A DNA stretch of 64,000 nucleotides, taken from contig NZ_CP168006.1 in the NCBI RefSeq assembly GCF_041521385.1, forward strand, positions 2,910,295 through 2,974,294. The letters run 5' to 3'. This stretch comes from Alcaligenes faecalis (GTDB lineage: Bacteria; Pseudomonadota; Gammaproteobacteria; Burkholderiales; Burkholderiaceae_B). The translations under genes were made by a program, and so were the position numbers. This document shows, in pieces, positions 35,919 through 45,023 of this stretch. The notes beneath the pieces are model-generated. The model saw only the letters and a list, made by a program, of their open reading frames with translations, was not told where the DNA came from and did no database searches. Every line of letters starts with the position of its first letter. Position 1 is the stretch's first letter.

Positions 35919-37882
35919 TCCCGGAACTTGGGCACTTTGCCCTGATTTTGACCTTTGTGCTGGCGCTGGCCCAAGGCATTGTGTCTTTATACGGGGCCTG
36001 GCGCGGCAATCTGGCCTGGATGGCGTTTGCACGCCCTGCAGCACGCTGGCAATTCGGTTTGGTGGCGTTTAGCTTGCTGTGTCTGGCTTGGTCCTTTGTC
36101 AGCTTTGATTTTTCTGTGGCCTATGTGGCACAGAACTCCAGCACCAAATTGCCTTTGTTCTACCGCATTGCCGCGGTATGGGGCGGGCATGAAGGCTCGC
36201 TCTTGCTGTGGATGTTCATGCAAACGGGCTGGGCGTTTGCCGTCAGTGTTTACTCGCGCTCCCTGCCCGAAGCCATGCTGGCTCGAGTGCTGGGTGTATT
36301 GGGGTTGATCACGGCTGGTTTCCTGTTGTTTGTCCTGCTCAGTTCCAACCCCTTTGAGCGCATGTTTCCGGTGCCGGCTGAAGGTTTGGACCTGAACACG
36401 CTCTTGCAAGATATTGGTCTGATTATTCACCCGCCCTTGCTGTATATGGGCTATGTGGGTTTTTCGGTGGCCTTTGCCTTTGCCATTGCTGCTTTGCTGG
36501 CAGGCCGTCTGGATGCTAGCTGGGCACGTTGGTCGCGTCCTTGGACAACCTCGGCCTGGTTGTTTTTGACTCTGGGTATTGCCGTAGGTAGCTGGTGGGC
36601 TTACTACGAACTGGGGTGGGGTGGTTGGTGGTTCTGGGACCCGGTGGAGAACTCTTCCTTTGTGCCGTGGTTGGCGGGTACCGCCTTGATTCACTCTTTG
36701 GCGGTCACGGAGAAGCGCGGCAGCTTCAAGAACTGGACCGTGTTGCTGGCAATCAGCACCTTTTCTCTGTCTATTTTGGGCGCTTTCCTGGTGCGTTCCG
36801 GTGTGCTGACGTCGGTGCATGCTTTTGCAACTGATCCGGCCCGTGGTGTGTTCATTTTGAGCTTGTTTGCCGTCATTGTTGGCAGCTCCCTGATTCTGTT
36901 TGCCTGGCGTGCACCGCGTGTCGGAGCAGGTGGGCAATTTGCCGTGGTGTCGCGCGAGTCCTTGCTGCTGGTCAACAATGTTCTGCTGGTTGTGGTGACG
37001 GGCACGGTATTGTTGGGGACCTTGTATCCCCTGATTATGGATACGCTGGGACTGGGCAAAATCTCGGTAGGGCCGCCTTATTTCAATAAAGTGTTTGTCC
37101 CTTTGATGATTCCGGCTCTGGTCTTGATTGTTTTTGGTGTGCTGGCGAACTGGAAACGGGCCAATCTGCTGGATCTGGTGCGCCAACTGGCCTTGGTGAT
37201 TGTGTTCAGCGTCGTGTTGGGTGCCGCTATTCCTTTGCTGTATGGGCAATGGCAGGGCACTGCTGCCTTGGGGGCGGGACTGGCCGTGTGGATTGTGCTG
37301 GGCAGCTTGTTCGATGTGGTCAAGCGTGTGCGCGCCACGCGTTCAGGTGTGTTCTCGCAACCACGTAGCTGGCTGGGGCAGCATCTGGCGCATATGGGGG
37401 TGGCGGTGTTTGTCCTGGGCGTGACCATGGTCAGTCATTACGAGACAGAAATCGACGTCCTGTTGCAGCCTGGACAGACTGCGCCGGTCGGCGCGTATGA
37501 CGCGCGCTTCCAAGGTGTACACATGGTGCCTGGCCCGAATTACTCCGCTGAGCGTGGCACGGTGGAGCTGTTGCAGGATGGCAAGGTGGTAGCCACCTTG
37601 TACCCGGAAAATCGCACTTACCTGTCCTCGGCCCTGCCCATGACGGAATCGGCAATCCATACCAATGGCTTGCGTCATATCTACGTGGCATTGGGCGATA
37701 ACTATGACCAAGGCGTCTGGAGTGTACGCCTGTATTACAAACCGCTGGTGGACTTTATCTGGCTGGGTTGTTTGCTGATGGCCTTGGGTGGCGGACTGGC
37801 GATCAGTGATCGACGCTATCGTGCCAAGCAAACCCGTACCGCTGTGCAGAGCAAGGCCATAAATACGCAGGTGCAGGCATGA
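35915..37882 (+). CDS. ccmF: Heme lyase subunit CcmF
   Basis: A 655-residue membrane protein of the cytochrome c heme lyase, with many spans, two WWD-type regions and conserved His residues. [32 protein letters not shown] (shown in part) and a C-terminal periplasmic domain match the family. It works with CcmH and CcmI to attach heme to CxxCH motifs. It overlaps ccmE and ccmG by 4 bases each. Confidence 0.96.
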   Translation: MIPELGHFALILTFVLALAQGIVSLYGAWRGNLAWMAFARPAARWQFGLVAFSLLCLAWSFVSFDFSVAYVAQNSSTKLPLFYRIAAVWGGHEGSLLLWMFMQTGWAFAVSVYSRSLPEAMLARVLGVLGLITAGFLLFVLLSSNPFERMFPVPAEGLDLNTLLQDIGLIIHPPLLYMGYVGFSVAFAFAIAALLAGRLDASWARWSRPWTTSAWLFLTLGIAVGSWWAYYELGWGGWWFWDPVENSSFVPWLAGTALIHSLAVTEKRGSFKNWTVLLAISTFSLSILGAFLVRSGVLTSVHAFATDPARGVFILSLFAVIVGSSLILFAWRAPRVGAGGQFAVVSRESLLLVNNVLLVVVTGTVLLGTLYPLIMDTLGLGKISVGPPYFNKVFVPLMIPALVLIVFGVLANWKRANLLDLVRQLALVIVFSVVLGAAIPLLYGQWQGTAALGAGLAVWIVLGSLFDVVKRVRATRSGVFSQPRSWLGQHLAHMGVAVFVLGVTMVSHYETEIDVLLQPGQTAPVGAYDARFQGVHMVPGPNYSAERGTVELLQDGKVVATLYPENRTYLSSALPMTESAIHTNGLRHIYVALGDNYDQGVWSVRLYYKPLVDFIWLGCLLMALGGGLAISDRRYRAKQTRTAVQSKAINTQVQA

Positions 37883-38409
37883 ACCGTTTTACCGTTCCTT
37901 TGATCGGCTTTGTGCTGTTGTTGGTGTTTCTGGGGATTGGTCTGACCTTGAAACCCAGCGAGGTGCCTTCGCCCTTGGTCGATAAACCGGCCCCGGCGTT
38001 CAGCCTGCCTCAATTGCACAATCCCGAAGCCAGTTTTTCGGGGGAGCAAATGAAAGGTCGTGTCTGGCTGCTGAACGTATGGGCCTCCTGGTGTTACCCG
38101 TGTTTGACAGAGCATCCTTTCATCAAGGAGCTGTCCACCAAGCACAAGGTGCCCGTGGTGGGTTTGAACTACAAGGATGTGCCCGAGGAGAGCCGTGAGT
38201 GGTTGCTGCGCAATGGCAATTCTTACGAGGTGTCCGTTATGGATCGGGACGGGCGTGTGGGCATTGATTTCGGTGTGTATGGTGTGCCGGAAACCTTTGT
38301 GATCGACAAGCAGGGCATTGTGCGTTTCAAGCACATAGGCCCCGTGTCGCGTGAGTCCATGGAGGAAACCTTGTTGCCCTTAATTCGTCGTTTGGAGCAG
38401 CAGCCATGA
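37879..38409 (+). CDS. ccmG: Thiol-disulfide oxidoreductase CcmG/DsbE
   Basis: A 176-residue thioredoxin-fold protein with an N-terminal membrane anchor. The redox pair is C72/C75 in WASWCYPC. It reduces apocytochrome c thiols, using electrons from CcdA encoded at the end of this run. The GVYGVPETFVID segment holds the family cis-Pro. It overlaps ccmH by 4 bases. Confidence 0.95.
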   Translation: MNRFTVPLIGFVLLLVFLGIGLTLKPSEVPSPLVDKPAPAFSLPQLHNPEASFSGEQMKGRVWLLNVWASWCYPCLTEHPFIKELSTKHKVPVVGLNYKDVPEESREWLLRNGNSYEVSVMDRDGRVGIDFGVYGVPETFVIDKQGIVRFKHIGPVSRESMEETLLPLIRRLEQQP

Positions 38410-38879
38410 TGATGCGTCAATGGATGGCGGCGCTGGTCGCCAGTGTGTGGTTCTTGCTACCGTCTGCCCAGGCCCAGTCGGGGGCGCAAGGAGCGCAGGA
38501 GTCGGTGATGCTGGAGATTGCGGCTGAGCTGCGTTGTCTGGTGTGTCAGAACGAGTCTATTGCGGCGTCGCGTGCCGAGTTGGCCGTGGACTTGCGCCAT
38601 CAGATCATGGAACAACTGGACCAGGGCCGCACCCCGGATCAAATTCGTACGTATATGGTGGACCGCTACGGCGATTTCATCTTGTACCGTCCGCCTTTTA
38701 AAGCCACCACTGTGCTGCTTTGGGTGGGGCCAGCCTTGTTGCTGCTGACCGGTTTTCTGGTTTATGCCTTTACCTTGCGTCGTCGACGCCGTGCAGGTGA
38801 TGACACGGCCCTGACGGATGAGCAGCGCCGCCAAGCCGATGCGCTCTTGCAAGGTTCTTCTCGGGATGAACAATCGTGA
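38406..38879 (+). CDS. ccmH: Cytochrome c maturation protein CcmH
   Basis: A 157-residue protein with a signal peptide, the LRCLVCQN motif (C44/C47) and one C-terminal membrane span followed by a basic tail. It handles apocytochrome thiols in the heme lyase complex. Two ATG codons are in tandem at the start; the one at 38406 overlaps ccmG. It overlaps ccmI by 4 bases. Confidence 0.94.
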   Translation: MMMRQWMAALVASVWFLLPSAQAQSGAQGAQESVMLEIAAELRCLVCQNESIAASRAELAVDLRHQIMEQLDQGRTPDQIRTYMVDRYGDFILYRPPFKATTVLLWVGPALLLLTGFLVYAFTLRRRRRAGDDTALTDEQRRQADALLQGSSRDEQS

Positions 38880-39751
38880 CTATTGTTTTTTATATTGTGG
38901 CCGCGCTGCTGGTCTTGGTGTGCGCGCTGTATTTGATGTTGAGCGTCAAGCGCAAACCCGCCTTGCAACGTGTGGTGGAACACAAGCAGGCCAATCTGGC
39001 GATCTTGCGCGAGCAGTTGAAAGAAATTGAGCGAGACAAGCAAGCGGGTGTGTTGTCTGCTCAGGATTTCGAGCAGGCGCAGATGGATTTGCGCCAGCGT
39101 GTACTGGAAGAGAACGAGGGGCTGAAAACGGAAGCGGTGCAGCAAGCCGGTGCACCCAAGCTGGCCTGGACCTTGATGATCAGCATTCCGCTGGCGGCCA
39201 TTGCCTTGTATTTTTATCTGGGTAACCCGGTGATGCTGGATCCTGCCGCCGTGCAACAGCAGGCCAACGCGCAGCCCGTGGATATCGAGGCCATGGTGGC
39301 CCGCTTGGAGCAGCGTCTGAAAGAAAACCCGGATGATCCAGCCGCCTGGTTGATGATGGCCCGCTCGCACCGTTACTACGGTCGTCATCAGGAAGCAGCA
39401 GAGGCCTATGCCAAAGCCATGCCAGTCGTGGACGGAGATCCGACCGCACTGGCTGAATATGCCGAATCCATGCTGCTGGCTGGAATTGACACTTTGGATG
39501 GTTTGCCCGGCCGTTTGGTCAAACGCTCCCTGGACCTTTATCCGGAAGAGCCCTTGGGCCTGATGCTGGCAGGGGCTGCCGCCCTGCACAGGGAGCAGTA
39601 TCCCGAGGCAATCGATTACTGGCAGCGTTTGCTGGCACAATTTCCGGCGGATTCGGAAACCGCCAAAGTGGTGAATCAGGGCTTGCAATTGGCGCGTGAG
39701 CGTATGCGTATGCCAGCGAACCCGGCACCGGAATCTGCCACGGCCCCTTGA
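38876..39751 (+). CDS. ccmI: Apocytochrome c chaperone CcmI
   Basis: A 291-residue protein with two N-terminal membrane spans (about residues 1-20 and 93-113) separated by a coiled-coil-like cytoplasmic loop, then a periplasmic TPR domain (RLEQRLKENPDDPAAWLMMARS). It binds the C-terminus of apocytochrome c. GTG 38876 overlaps the ccmH stop (GTGA). ccdA follows after one base. Confidence 0.92.
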   Translation: MTIVFYIVAALLVLVCALYLMLSVKRKPALQRVVEHKQANLAILREQLKEIERDKQAGVLSAQDFEQAQMDLRQRVLEENEGLKTEAVQQAGAPKLAWTLMISIPLAAIALYFYLGNPVMLDPAAVQQQANAQPVDIEAMVARLEQRLKENPDDPAAWLMMARSHRYYGRHQEAAEAYAKAMPVVDGDPTALAEYAESMLLAGIDTLDGLPGRLVKRSLDLYPEEPLGLMLAGAAALHREQYPEAIDYWQRLLAQFPADSETAKVVNQGLQLARERMRMPANPAPESATAP

Positions 39752-39752
39752 T

Positions 39753-40490
39753 ATGGAAATAGTGTCTTTGGATTTGGGCTTGATCGCCCTGGTAACGGCG
39801 TTTCTGGCGGGGATGGCTTCGTTTCTGTCCCCCTGCGTCTTGCCCTTGGTTCCCGGTTATTTGTCTTATCTGGCCGGGGACGGGCAGGTGTATACGCAGG
39901 TCAAGCGCAGCCAGCTACTGGGTCGCAGCGTTTGCTTTGTGGCTGGTTTTTCACTGGTTTTTATCGCCTTGGGAGCCAGTCTTTCCTACCTTGGCCAACT
40001 GTTGATGGCCTATCGCTATGAGTTGAATGTGGCGGCAGGTGTCATGGTGGCTTTAGCGGGTTTGAGTGTGATGGGTGTGCTGCGCATGCCCATGAGCCTG
40101 CAACGCTACTATCGCTTTGAATCCGGTAAAGCGGCGGGTCCAGGTGGCGCGATGATCATGGGGCTGGCCTTCGGTTTTGGGTGGACCCCCTGTATAGGCC
40201 CGATTCTGGCAGGCATTTTGATGATGGGCGCCAGTACGGCCAGCGCGGGCAAAGCCAGTATCTTGTTGTCCGTTTATGCCTTGGGCCTGGGCGTCCCTTT
40301 TATTCTGGCCGCCTGCTTTTTGACTCCATTCTTGCAGCGCATGACGCAAATCAGGAAGATCGGGCGCTATGTGCGCTGGGGCGCGGGTCTGGTATTGATT
40401 GTGATGGGCTGGGCCATGGCAACTGGGGAACTGGCGCGTTTTGCGATCTGGGTCCTCAAAACGTTCCCGGTTCTAGGGCAACTGGGCTAA
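39753..40490 (+). CDS. ccdA: Thiol reductant transporter CcdA
   Basis: A 245-residue polytopic protein with about six spans that passes electrons from cytoplasmic thioredoxin to CcmG. The two redox Cys are in MASFLSPCVLPLVPGYLSY and GFGWTPCIGPILAG. ATG 39753 lies 1 bp after ccmI. Its presence at the end of the ccm run makes the module self-contained for thiol reduction. Confidence 0.92.
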   Translation: MEIVSLDLGLIALVTAFLAGMASFLSPCVLPLVPGYLSYLAGDGQVYTQVKRSQLLGRSVCFVAGFSLVFIALGASLSYLGQLLMAYRYELNVAAGVMVALAGLSVMGVLRMPMSLQRYYRFESGKAAGPGGAMIMGLAFGFGWTPCIGPILAGILMMGASTASAGKASILLSVYALGLGVPFILAACFLTPFLQRMTQIRKIGRYVRWGAGLVLIVMGWAMATGELARFAIWVLKTFPVLGQLG

Positions 40491-40518
40491 TAGGCGTCAG
40501 TATTTGCCTGCCATAAAC

Positions 40519-40550
40519 GCGGTGCTTGCCCCGTGCTCAGAAAGCACCGC
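40519..40550. terminator. Hairpin between ccdA and the ada-like gene
   Basis: A perfect 9-bp stem, GCGGTGCTT (40519-40527) with AAGCACCGC (40542-40550), sits between convergent genes. The flanking T runs are short on both strands, so it is a moderate terminator candidate. Confidence 0.5.
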
Positions 40551-40554
40551 ATTA

Positions 40555-41652
40555 TCATTTCACAGTCACATTGCCGCCAACTGAGTGTCCGTCTTGCACT
40601 TCACGGCGCAGCAACTCACGTTTGCGGTCGATGCCCCAGCGGTAGCCGGCTAGATCGCCATCGCGCCGTACGACACGGTGGCATGGGATGGCGACGGCTA
40701 TGTGGTTGTTGGCGCAGGCCTGGGCCACGGCGCGCACTGCTTTGGGCGAACCGATGCGTGCAGCGATCGCGGTGTAGCTGACGGTGGTGCCTGGCGGGAT
40801 CTCGCACAGTGCGCGCCAGACACGTTCCTGGAAGGCCGTGCCTTGCACATCCAGCGGCAGGTGCAAGCCAATTGATGGGGTTTCGATAAAGCCGACGACT
40901 TGGGCGATCAGTTGCTCGAAATCCCCGTCGCTGCCGATGATATCGGCTTTGGGAAACTGGTCCTGCAAATCGCGTACCAACTGCTCGGGATCATCGCCCA
41001 GCAAGAGGGCGCAGATGCCGCGTTGGCTCTGGGCGACCAGAATGGCTCCCAATGAACACTGGCCCACTGCGAAACGGATAATCGCACCGGCACCGCCGGC
41101 CCGGTAGTCGCGTGCTCGCATGCCCAATAACTGTTCAGAGGCTTCGTAAAAGCGGCTGTTGGAGTTAAAGCCGCTGTCGTAGATCGCATTGGTGATGGAC
41201 GTGTCTGGGCGGCTCAGTTCCTCGCGCAGTCTGCGAGCGCGATAGGCCGAGCTGTATGCCTTGGGTGTCAGGCCCGTTTCCGCTTTGAAAAGCCGGTGGA
41301 AATGAAAGGGGCTCTTACCGACTTCGGTGGCCAGCTCGTTCAGCGATGGCTGAGTTTCCGACGTCTCGATCAGGCGGCAGGCGCGTGCGACGATTGCGGC
41401 TCGTTCGGCTGCCGCACGGGTCTGATCGCCATGGGCGCGACGGCTGCAACGGTAGCCCGCTGCTTCAGCGTCCTGGGCTGAATCGAAAAATTCGACATTC
41501 TTGCGCTTGGGAAGCCGCGTTGCCGAACTGGGCTGGCAGTACACGCCTGTGGTGCGTACCGCATAGACAAACTGACCGTCGGCAGCGGGGTCTCGTGCTT
41601 GCACGGCTGCCCAGCGCTGATCCTCGGTTTCGTAAGCACGCTTTTTAGTCAT
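40555..41652 (-). CDS. ada: Ada-type methyltransferase/regulator with degraded zinc site
   Basis: A 365-residue three-part protein: an N-terminal methylphosphotriester domain (about 1-85), an AraC-type DNA-binding domain (about 90-190) and a C-terminal O6-alkylguanine methyltransferase (about 195-355). The C-terminal active site is intact (AIPCHRVV). In the N-terminal zinc site only C39 (Ada C38) is kept. The residues aligned with Ada C42, C69 and C72 are S43, S70 and A73, although a Cys sits at 69, one place off. Zinc binding and self-activation by methyl transfer are therefore doubtful. DNA repair is probably retained. Confidence 0.87.
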   Translation of the reverse strand: MTKKRAYETEDQRWAAVQARDPAADGQFVYAVRTTGVYCQPSSATRLPKRKNVEFFDSAQDAEAAGYRCSRRAHGDQTRAAAERAAIVARACRLIETSETQPSLNELATEVGKSPFHFHRLFKAETGLTPKAYSSAYRARRLREELSRPDTSITNAIYDSGFNSNSRFYEASEQLLGMRARDYRAGGAGAIIRFAVGQCSLGAILVAQSQRGICALLLGDDPEQLVRDLQDQFPKADIIGSDGDFEQLIAQVVGFIETPSIGLHLPLDVQGTAFQERVWRALCEIPPGTTVSYTAIAARIGSPKAVRAVAQACANNHIAVAIPCHRVVRRDGDLAGYRWGIDRKRELLRREVQDGHSVGGNVTVK

Positions 41653-41813
41653 GAGGCATATGTCCTGACATCATTCATTACGAAGCCAGAATACGCTGCT
41701 CTTGCATCGCAAGCACTCCGATTCTTGCGACCAATATTGGCAGGCTAGGCTGACACCAGGTCGAGATCGGATAGCTACTGCGGGTATGCCTATGCTAAGC
41801 AAGGCATTGATGG

Positions 41814-41841
41814 AAAAAGGCCGGTTGATACCGGCCTTTTT
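41814..41841. terminator. Bidirectional terminator after the CopZ-like gene
   Basis: AAAAAGGCCGGT pairs with ACCGGCCTTTTT around a short TTGAT-like loop (41814-41841). It has T runs on both strands and ends the minus-strand copper chaperone gene. Confidence 0.8.
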
Positions 41842-41879
41842 CGTGCTGCAGCATGGCGTTCATGAACGCTGCGGCATGC

Positions 41880-42074
41880 TTACAGGGCACTGGGGGTGTA
41901 ACCCGCTTCTTCAATCACTTTCAGAGCTTGCACGCTATCCAGACCTTGAACAGTAACCTGATGTTTTTCCAGATCCGTGCTGACGGTAGCTTGGGGGGCA
42001 ACAGCCTGAATGGCTTCGGTGATGCTGCGCACACAGTGGCCGCAGGTCATGTCGGGTACGGAGAAGGTGGACAT
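41880..42074 (-). CDS. Heavy-metal-associated (CopZ-like) chaperone
   Basis: A 64-residue HMA-domain protein with the metal site MTCGHC near residue 9 and the usual beta-alpha-beta-beta-alpha-beta layout. It probably binds Cu(I) and passes it to a P-type ATPase, none of which is in this window. ATG 42074 has a good AAGGAGT site. It is followed by a strong terminator, so it is a single-gene unit. Confidence 0.88.
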   Translation of the reverse strand: MSTFSVPDMTCGHCVRSITEAIQAVAPQATVSTDLEKHQVTVQGLDSVQALKVIEEAGYTPSAL

Positions 42075-42147
42075 ACTGACTCCTTTGATAAAAACAATGG
42101 AGCCAGCTTAAGGCTTGCCACGGGGGCAAGGTCAAGGGCTGTGTGTT

Positions 42148-42585
42148 TTAAAACAGGGCAGGCGACATCAGGCGGATCTGATCAAGCTCGGGATTGCCCA
42201 GCCATTGAATCTGGCTGCTGGCCAAGCCTGGGCCCGATTCCTTGTTTTCCACAAAGGCACCGTAGGAGAGGGTCTGCTTTTGGGTGTCCAGTAGCACGAC
42301 GTAGCGGGAGCTGGTGCAGTCATGGGGCTTGCAACCCTGGAAAACCTGGTAGTCGCGACCATCCAGAGACACGGTCTCGCCTGGCGAAGCCGTACCGAAG
42401 TCTTTCACCCAGCTAGCGTTTTTGGCGATGTCCTGCATCAGGCTCTGATACTGCTGGGCCACTTGTTTGTTGGACTTGGCCAGGTCAGCCAGATAAACGG
42501 ATTCCGAGGATTGTGCGTTGCTCAAAAAAGGAGTGAGCAAGGCGCTGCCAAGGACAAGACGGCAAAGAGAATGGGAAATACGCAT
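42148..42585 (-). CDS. ivy: C-type lysozyme inhibitor Ivy
   Basis: A 145-residue periplasmic protein with a signal peptide (about residues 1-24). The CKPHDC loop, in which the two Cys form a disulfide and the His enters the lysozyme active site, is the hallmark of Ivy. The YLADLAKSN start and YGAFVENKES segment also fit. It protects peptidoglycan from host or environmental lysozyme. It stands alone beside the copper chaperone. Confidence 0.88.
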   Translation of the reverse strand: MRISHSLCRLVLGSALLTPFLSNAQSSESVYLADLAKSNKQVAQQYQSLMQDIAKNASWVKDFGTASPGETVSLDGRDYQVFQGCKPHDCTSSRYVVLLDTQKQTLSYGAFVENKESGPGLASSQIQWLGNPELDQIRLMSPALF

Positions 42586-42909
42586 GGGATCTCCAATAAC
42601 AACGCGAGCTGCCAGTTTAGCAGTGGGTCTGACGCAGTATTGTTAACAAAATCAAGGAAAACGTGCATAAACGGCTATCTCTACAGTCGTTATAGTGCTT
42701 ATCCGTCCAGGGAGTTGGCACGGTGCCTTGTTGCCCGTCAATGACCAGGACAGTTAAGGGGTGTAGGTAAAAACCACAGCTTGTCAGCAAAATTGTTTGA
42801 TAACTAAACTATTTATAAATGAATGGTTGGCATAGTTGAATTAGTGTTTCGATTTGCTGTGCATCTTAGATAAAGACAGCCTATAAGCGCGGTGGCGCAA
42901 GGAGATAAC
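42586..42909. other. Intergenic region ahead of the liv-type transporter
   Basis: This 324-bp gap holds the promoter region between ivy (minus) and the transporter operon (plus). It is AT-rich near 42790-42830. A weak dyad with GTTT (42795-42798) and AAAC (42806-42809) arms and a TATAAAT sequence near 42814 could belong to the transporter promoter. The transporter has a strong AAGGAG site at 42899-42904. I see no gene in it. Confidence 0.4.
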
Positions 42910-44079
42910 ATGAAACGTATTGCATTGACCGTGGCGTTGGCTGCGGCTTTTGGTGGTTCTCTGGCTCATGCCGATACCATCAAAGTGGGGATGGCAATGG
43001 ATACATCCGGTCCGTTTGCGGCCGTTGGGGGCGAGGTTCGCGATGGCTTCAACCTGGCCATCAAGCAATTGGATGGCAAGCTGGGCGGCTTTCCTGCCGA
43101 GTTCATTGCACAGGATATGGCCGGTAATCCGGATCAGGCCCGCCAATTGGTCAATCGTTTCGTGCAACGCGACAAGATCGACTTCTTTACCGGCCCTGTC
43201 GGCTCTAACGTCGCCCTGGCGGTTGCTCCCGCCTTGTTCTCGGCCAAAGTGCCTTACCTGACCAGCAATCCGGGCCCTAGCCAGTTGGCCGGTGCCGGTT
43301 GTAATCCGTACTTCTTTGGTGTGTCCTACCAGAACGACGCCTTTGACGAGGCCGCCGGTAAAGTGGCGGCGGATCGCAACTACGAGAAAATGTTCATCAT
43401 TGCCCCTGACTATCCAGCCGGCAAAGATCACCTGAACGGCTTCAAACGGGGTTATGGAAAGCCTGTTGATAATGAGCTCTACACCAAGCTGGGCCAGATC
43501 GACTACTCGGCTGAATTGGCACAGATCCGCGCGGCCAAGCCTCAGGCTGTGTTTTTCTTCCTGCCCGGCGCCATGGGCATCAATTTCATCAAGCAGTTCG
43601 TGGCTGCTGGCCTGAACAAGGATGTGGTCTTGCTGGGCCCCGCTTTCTCGGGTGACGAGGACATCATCCCCGCCGTGGGCGAGCCTATCCTGGGCATGTT
43701 GAACACGGCCCAGTGGTCGCCTGATTTGGATGTTCCTGCCAACAAGACCTTTGTGGAAGAGTTCCGCAAAGCCTACGACGGCCGCTATCCATCGGTTTAT
43801 GCTGCTCAGGCCTATGACGTGATTCTGGCTATCGACGCCGCCGTCAAACAGGTCGATGGCAAAGTGTCTGACCGCGAAGCGGTGCTCAAGGCATTGAAAG
43901 CTGCCGACTACAACTCGGTTCGTGGCCCCTTTACCTACGGCAACAACAATTTCCCCATTCAGGCTTACTACCTGCGTGAGGTGGTCAAGGATCAGGACGG
44001 ACGTCTCGTAAACCGTATGGTCAGCAAGGTGTTTGACTCCTACCAGGACGTCTACGCCAAAGATTGCAAACTTAATTAA
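42910..44079 (+). CDS. Branched-chain-type ABC transporter substrate-binding protein
   Basis: A 389-residue periplasmic binding protein (PBP type 1) with a signal peptide (about 1-21, ending SLAHA). The mature part starts DTIKVGMAMDTSGPFAAVGG. Members of this family bind amino acids, amides, urea or aromatic acids. ATG 42910 has AAGGAG ahead. It starts an operon with two permeases and two ATPases. The ligand cannot be told from sequence; the GCNPYFFGVSYQ segment fits groups that also bind aromatic compounds. Confidence 0.88.
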   Translation: MKRIALTVALAAAFGGSLAHADTIKVGMAMDTSGPFAAVGGEVRDGFNLAIKQLDGKLGGFPAEFIAQDMAGNPDQARQLVNRFVQRDKIDFFTGPVGSNVALAVAPALFSAKVPYLTSNPGPSQLAGAGCNPYFFGVSYQNDAFDEAAGKVAADRNYEKMFIIAPDYPAGKDHLNGFKRGYGKPVDNELYTKLGQIDYSAELAQIRAAKPQAVFFFLPGAMGINFIKQFVAAGLNKDVVLLGPAFSGDEDIIPAVGEPILGMLNTAQWSPDLDVPANKTFVEEFRKAYDGRYPSVYAAQAYDVILAIDAAVKQVDGKVSDREAVLKALKAADYNSVRGPFTYGNNNFPIQAYYLREVVKDQDGRLVNRMVSKVFDSYQDVYAKDCKLN

Positions 44080-44099
44080 GATTCACAGGTGGTAAAAGC

Positions 44100-45020
44100 A
44101 TGTCGCTCATTCTGATTAGCGAGCAATTGCTGAATGGTTTGCAGTTTGGTTTGATGTTGTTTCTGATTGCCGCCGGCCTGACTTTGGTCTTTGGCATCAT
44201 GGATATCATGAACCTGGCCCACGGCTCCCTCTATATGGCGGGAGCCTATGTGGCCGCGGAAACCATGCAGCGCACAGGGTCCTTTACCGCCGCCATTGTG
44301 GTGGCGGTGGCAGTGACAGCCCTGGTCGGTATTGCCTTGGAAATTCTCATTCTGCGCAAGCTGGTCACTCGTGATCACCTGGCTCAGGTATTGGGAACTT
44401 ACGCCGTTATTTTGATCGCCAATGACGTGGTCAAAATGATTTGGGGCCCAACCCCCGTTATGTTGAATATGCCTGCCTTGTTGTCAGGGCCGGTCGAACT
44501 CTTGCCTGATTTCCTCTATCCTGCCTTCCGTCTGATGATTATCGCGGTCGGTCTGGTGGTGGCACTGGCTCTGTATGCCTTCGTGACCAAAACCCGAGCC
44601 GGGGTGCTTGTGCGGGCAGGTGCATCCAACCGACAAATGGCGACCCTGATGGGGGTTCGCGTGCCGATCCTGTTCTTGGGGGTATTTACTCTGGGAGCCG
44701 CTTTGGCTGCGCTGGCCGGTGCCTTGCTCGGGCCGATTACGGCGGTTCAGATCGGTATGGGCGAGGACATTTTGATCCTGGTCCTGGTGTGTATCGTCAT
44801 CGGCGGCATTGGTTCGATTCGTGGCGCGTTTGTAGGCGCCTTGCTGGTGGGGATGGTCGATACTGCTGGCCGAGCCTTCCTGCCCATGTTGCTGCGTAAC
44901 GTCTTCCCGGCGGATGTGGCTTCCAGTGTCGGTCCTACGATTGCTGCCATTTCGATCTACGTCCTGATGGCTGTTGTTCTTGTTTTCCGTCCTTCGGGCC
45001 TGTTCCCGGCGCGAGGTTAA
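44100..45020 (+). CDS. Branched-chain-type ABC permease LivH
   Basis: A 306-residue permease with about eight spans. LVFGIMDIMNLAHGSLYMAGAY and the cytoplasmic coupling segment GAGAS-like SNRQMATLMGV are typical of LivH. It starts 20 bp after the binding protein gene, and LivM follows after 3 bp. It forms the membrane channel with LivM. Confidence 0.92.
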   Translation: MSLILISEQLLNGLQFGLMLFLIAAGLTLVFGIMDIMNLAHGSLYMAGAYVAAETMQRTGSFTAAIVVAVAVTALVGIALEILILRKLVTRDHLAQVLGTYAVILIANDVVKMIWGPTPVMLNMPALLSGPVELLPDFLYPAFRLMIIAVGLVVALALYAFVTKTRAGVLVRAGASNRQMATLMGVRVPILFLGVFTLGAALAALAGALLGPITAVQIGMGEDILILVLVCIVIGGIGSIRGAFVGALLVGMVDTAGRAFLPMLLRNVFPADVASSVGPTIAAISIYVLMAVVLVFRPSGLFPARG

Positions 45021-45023
45021 TGT

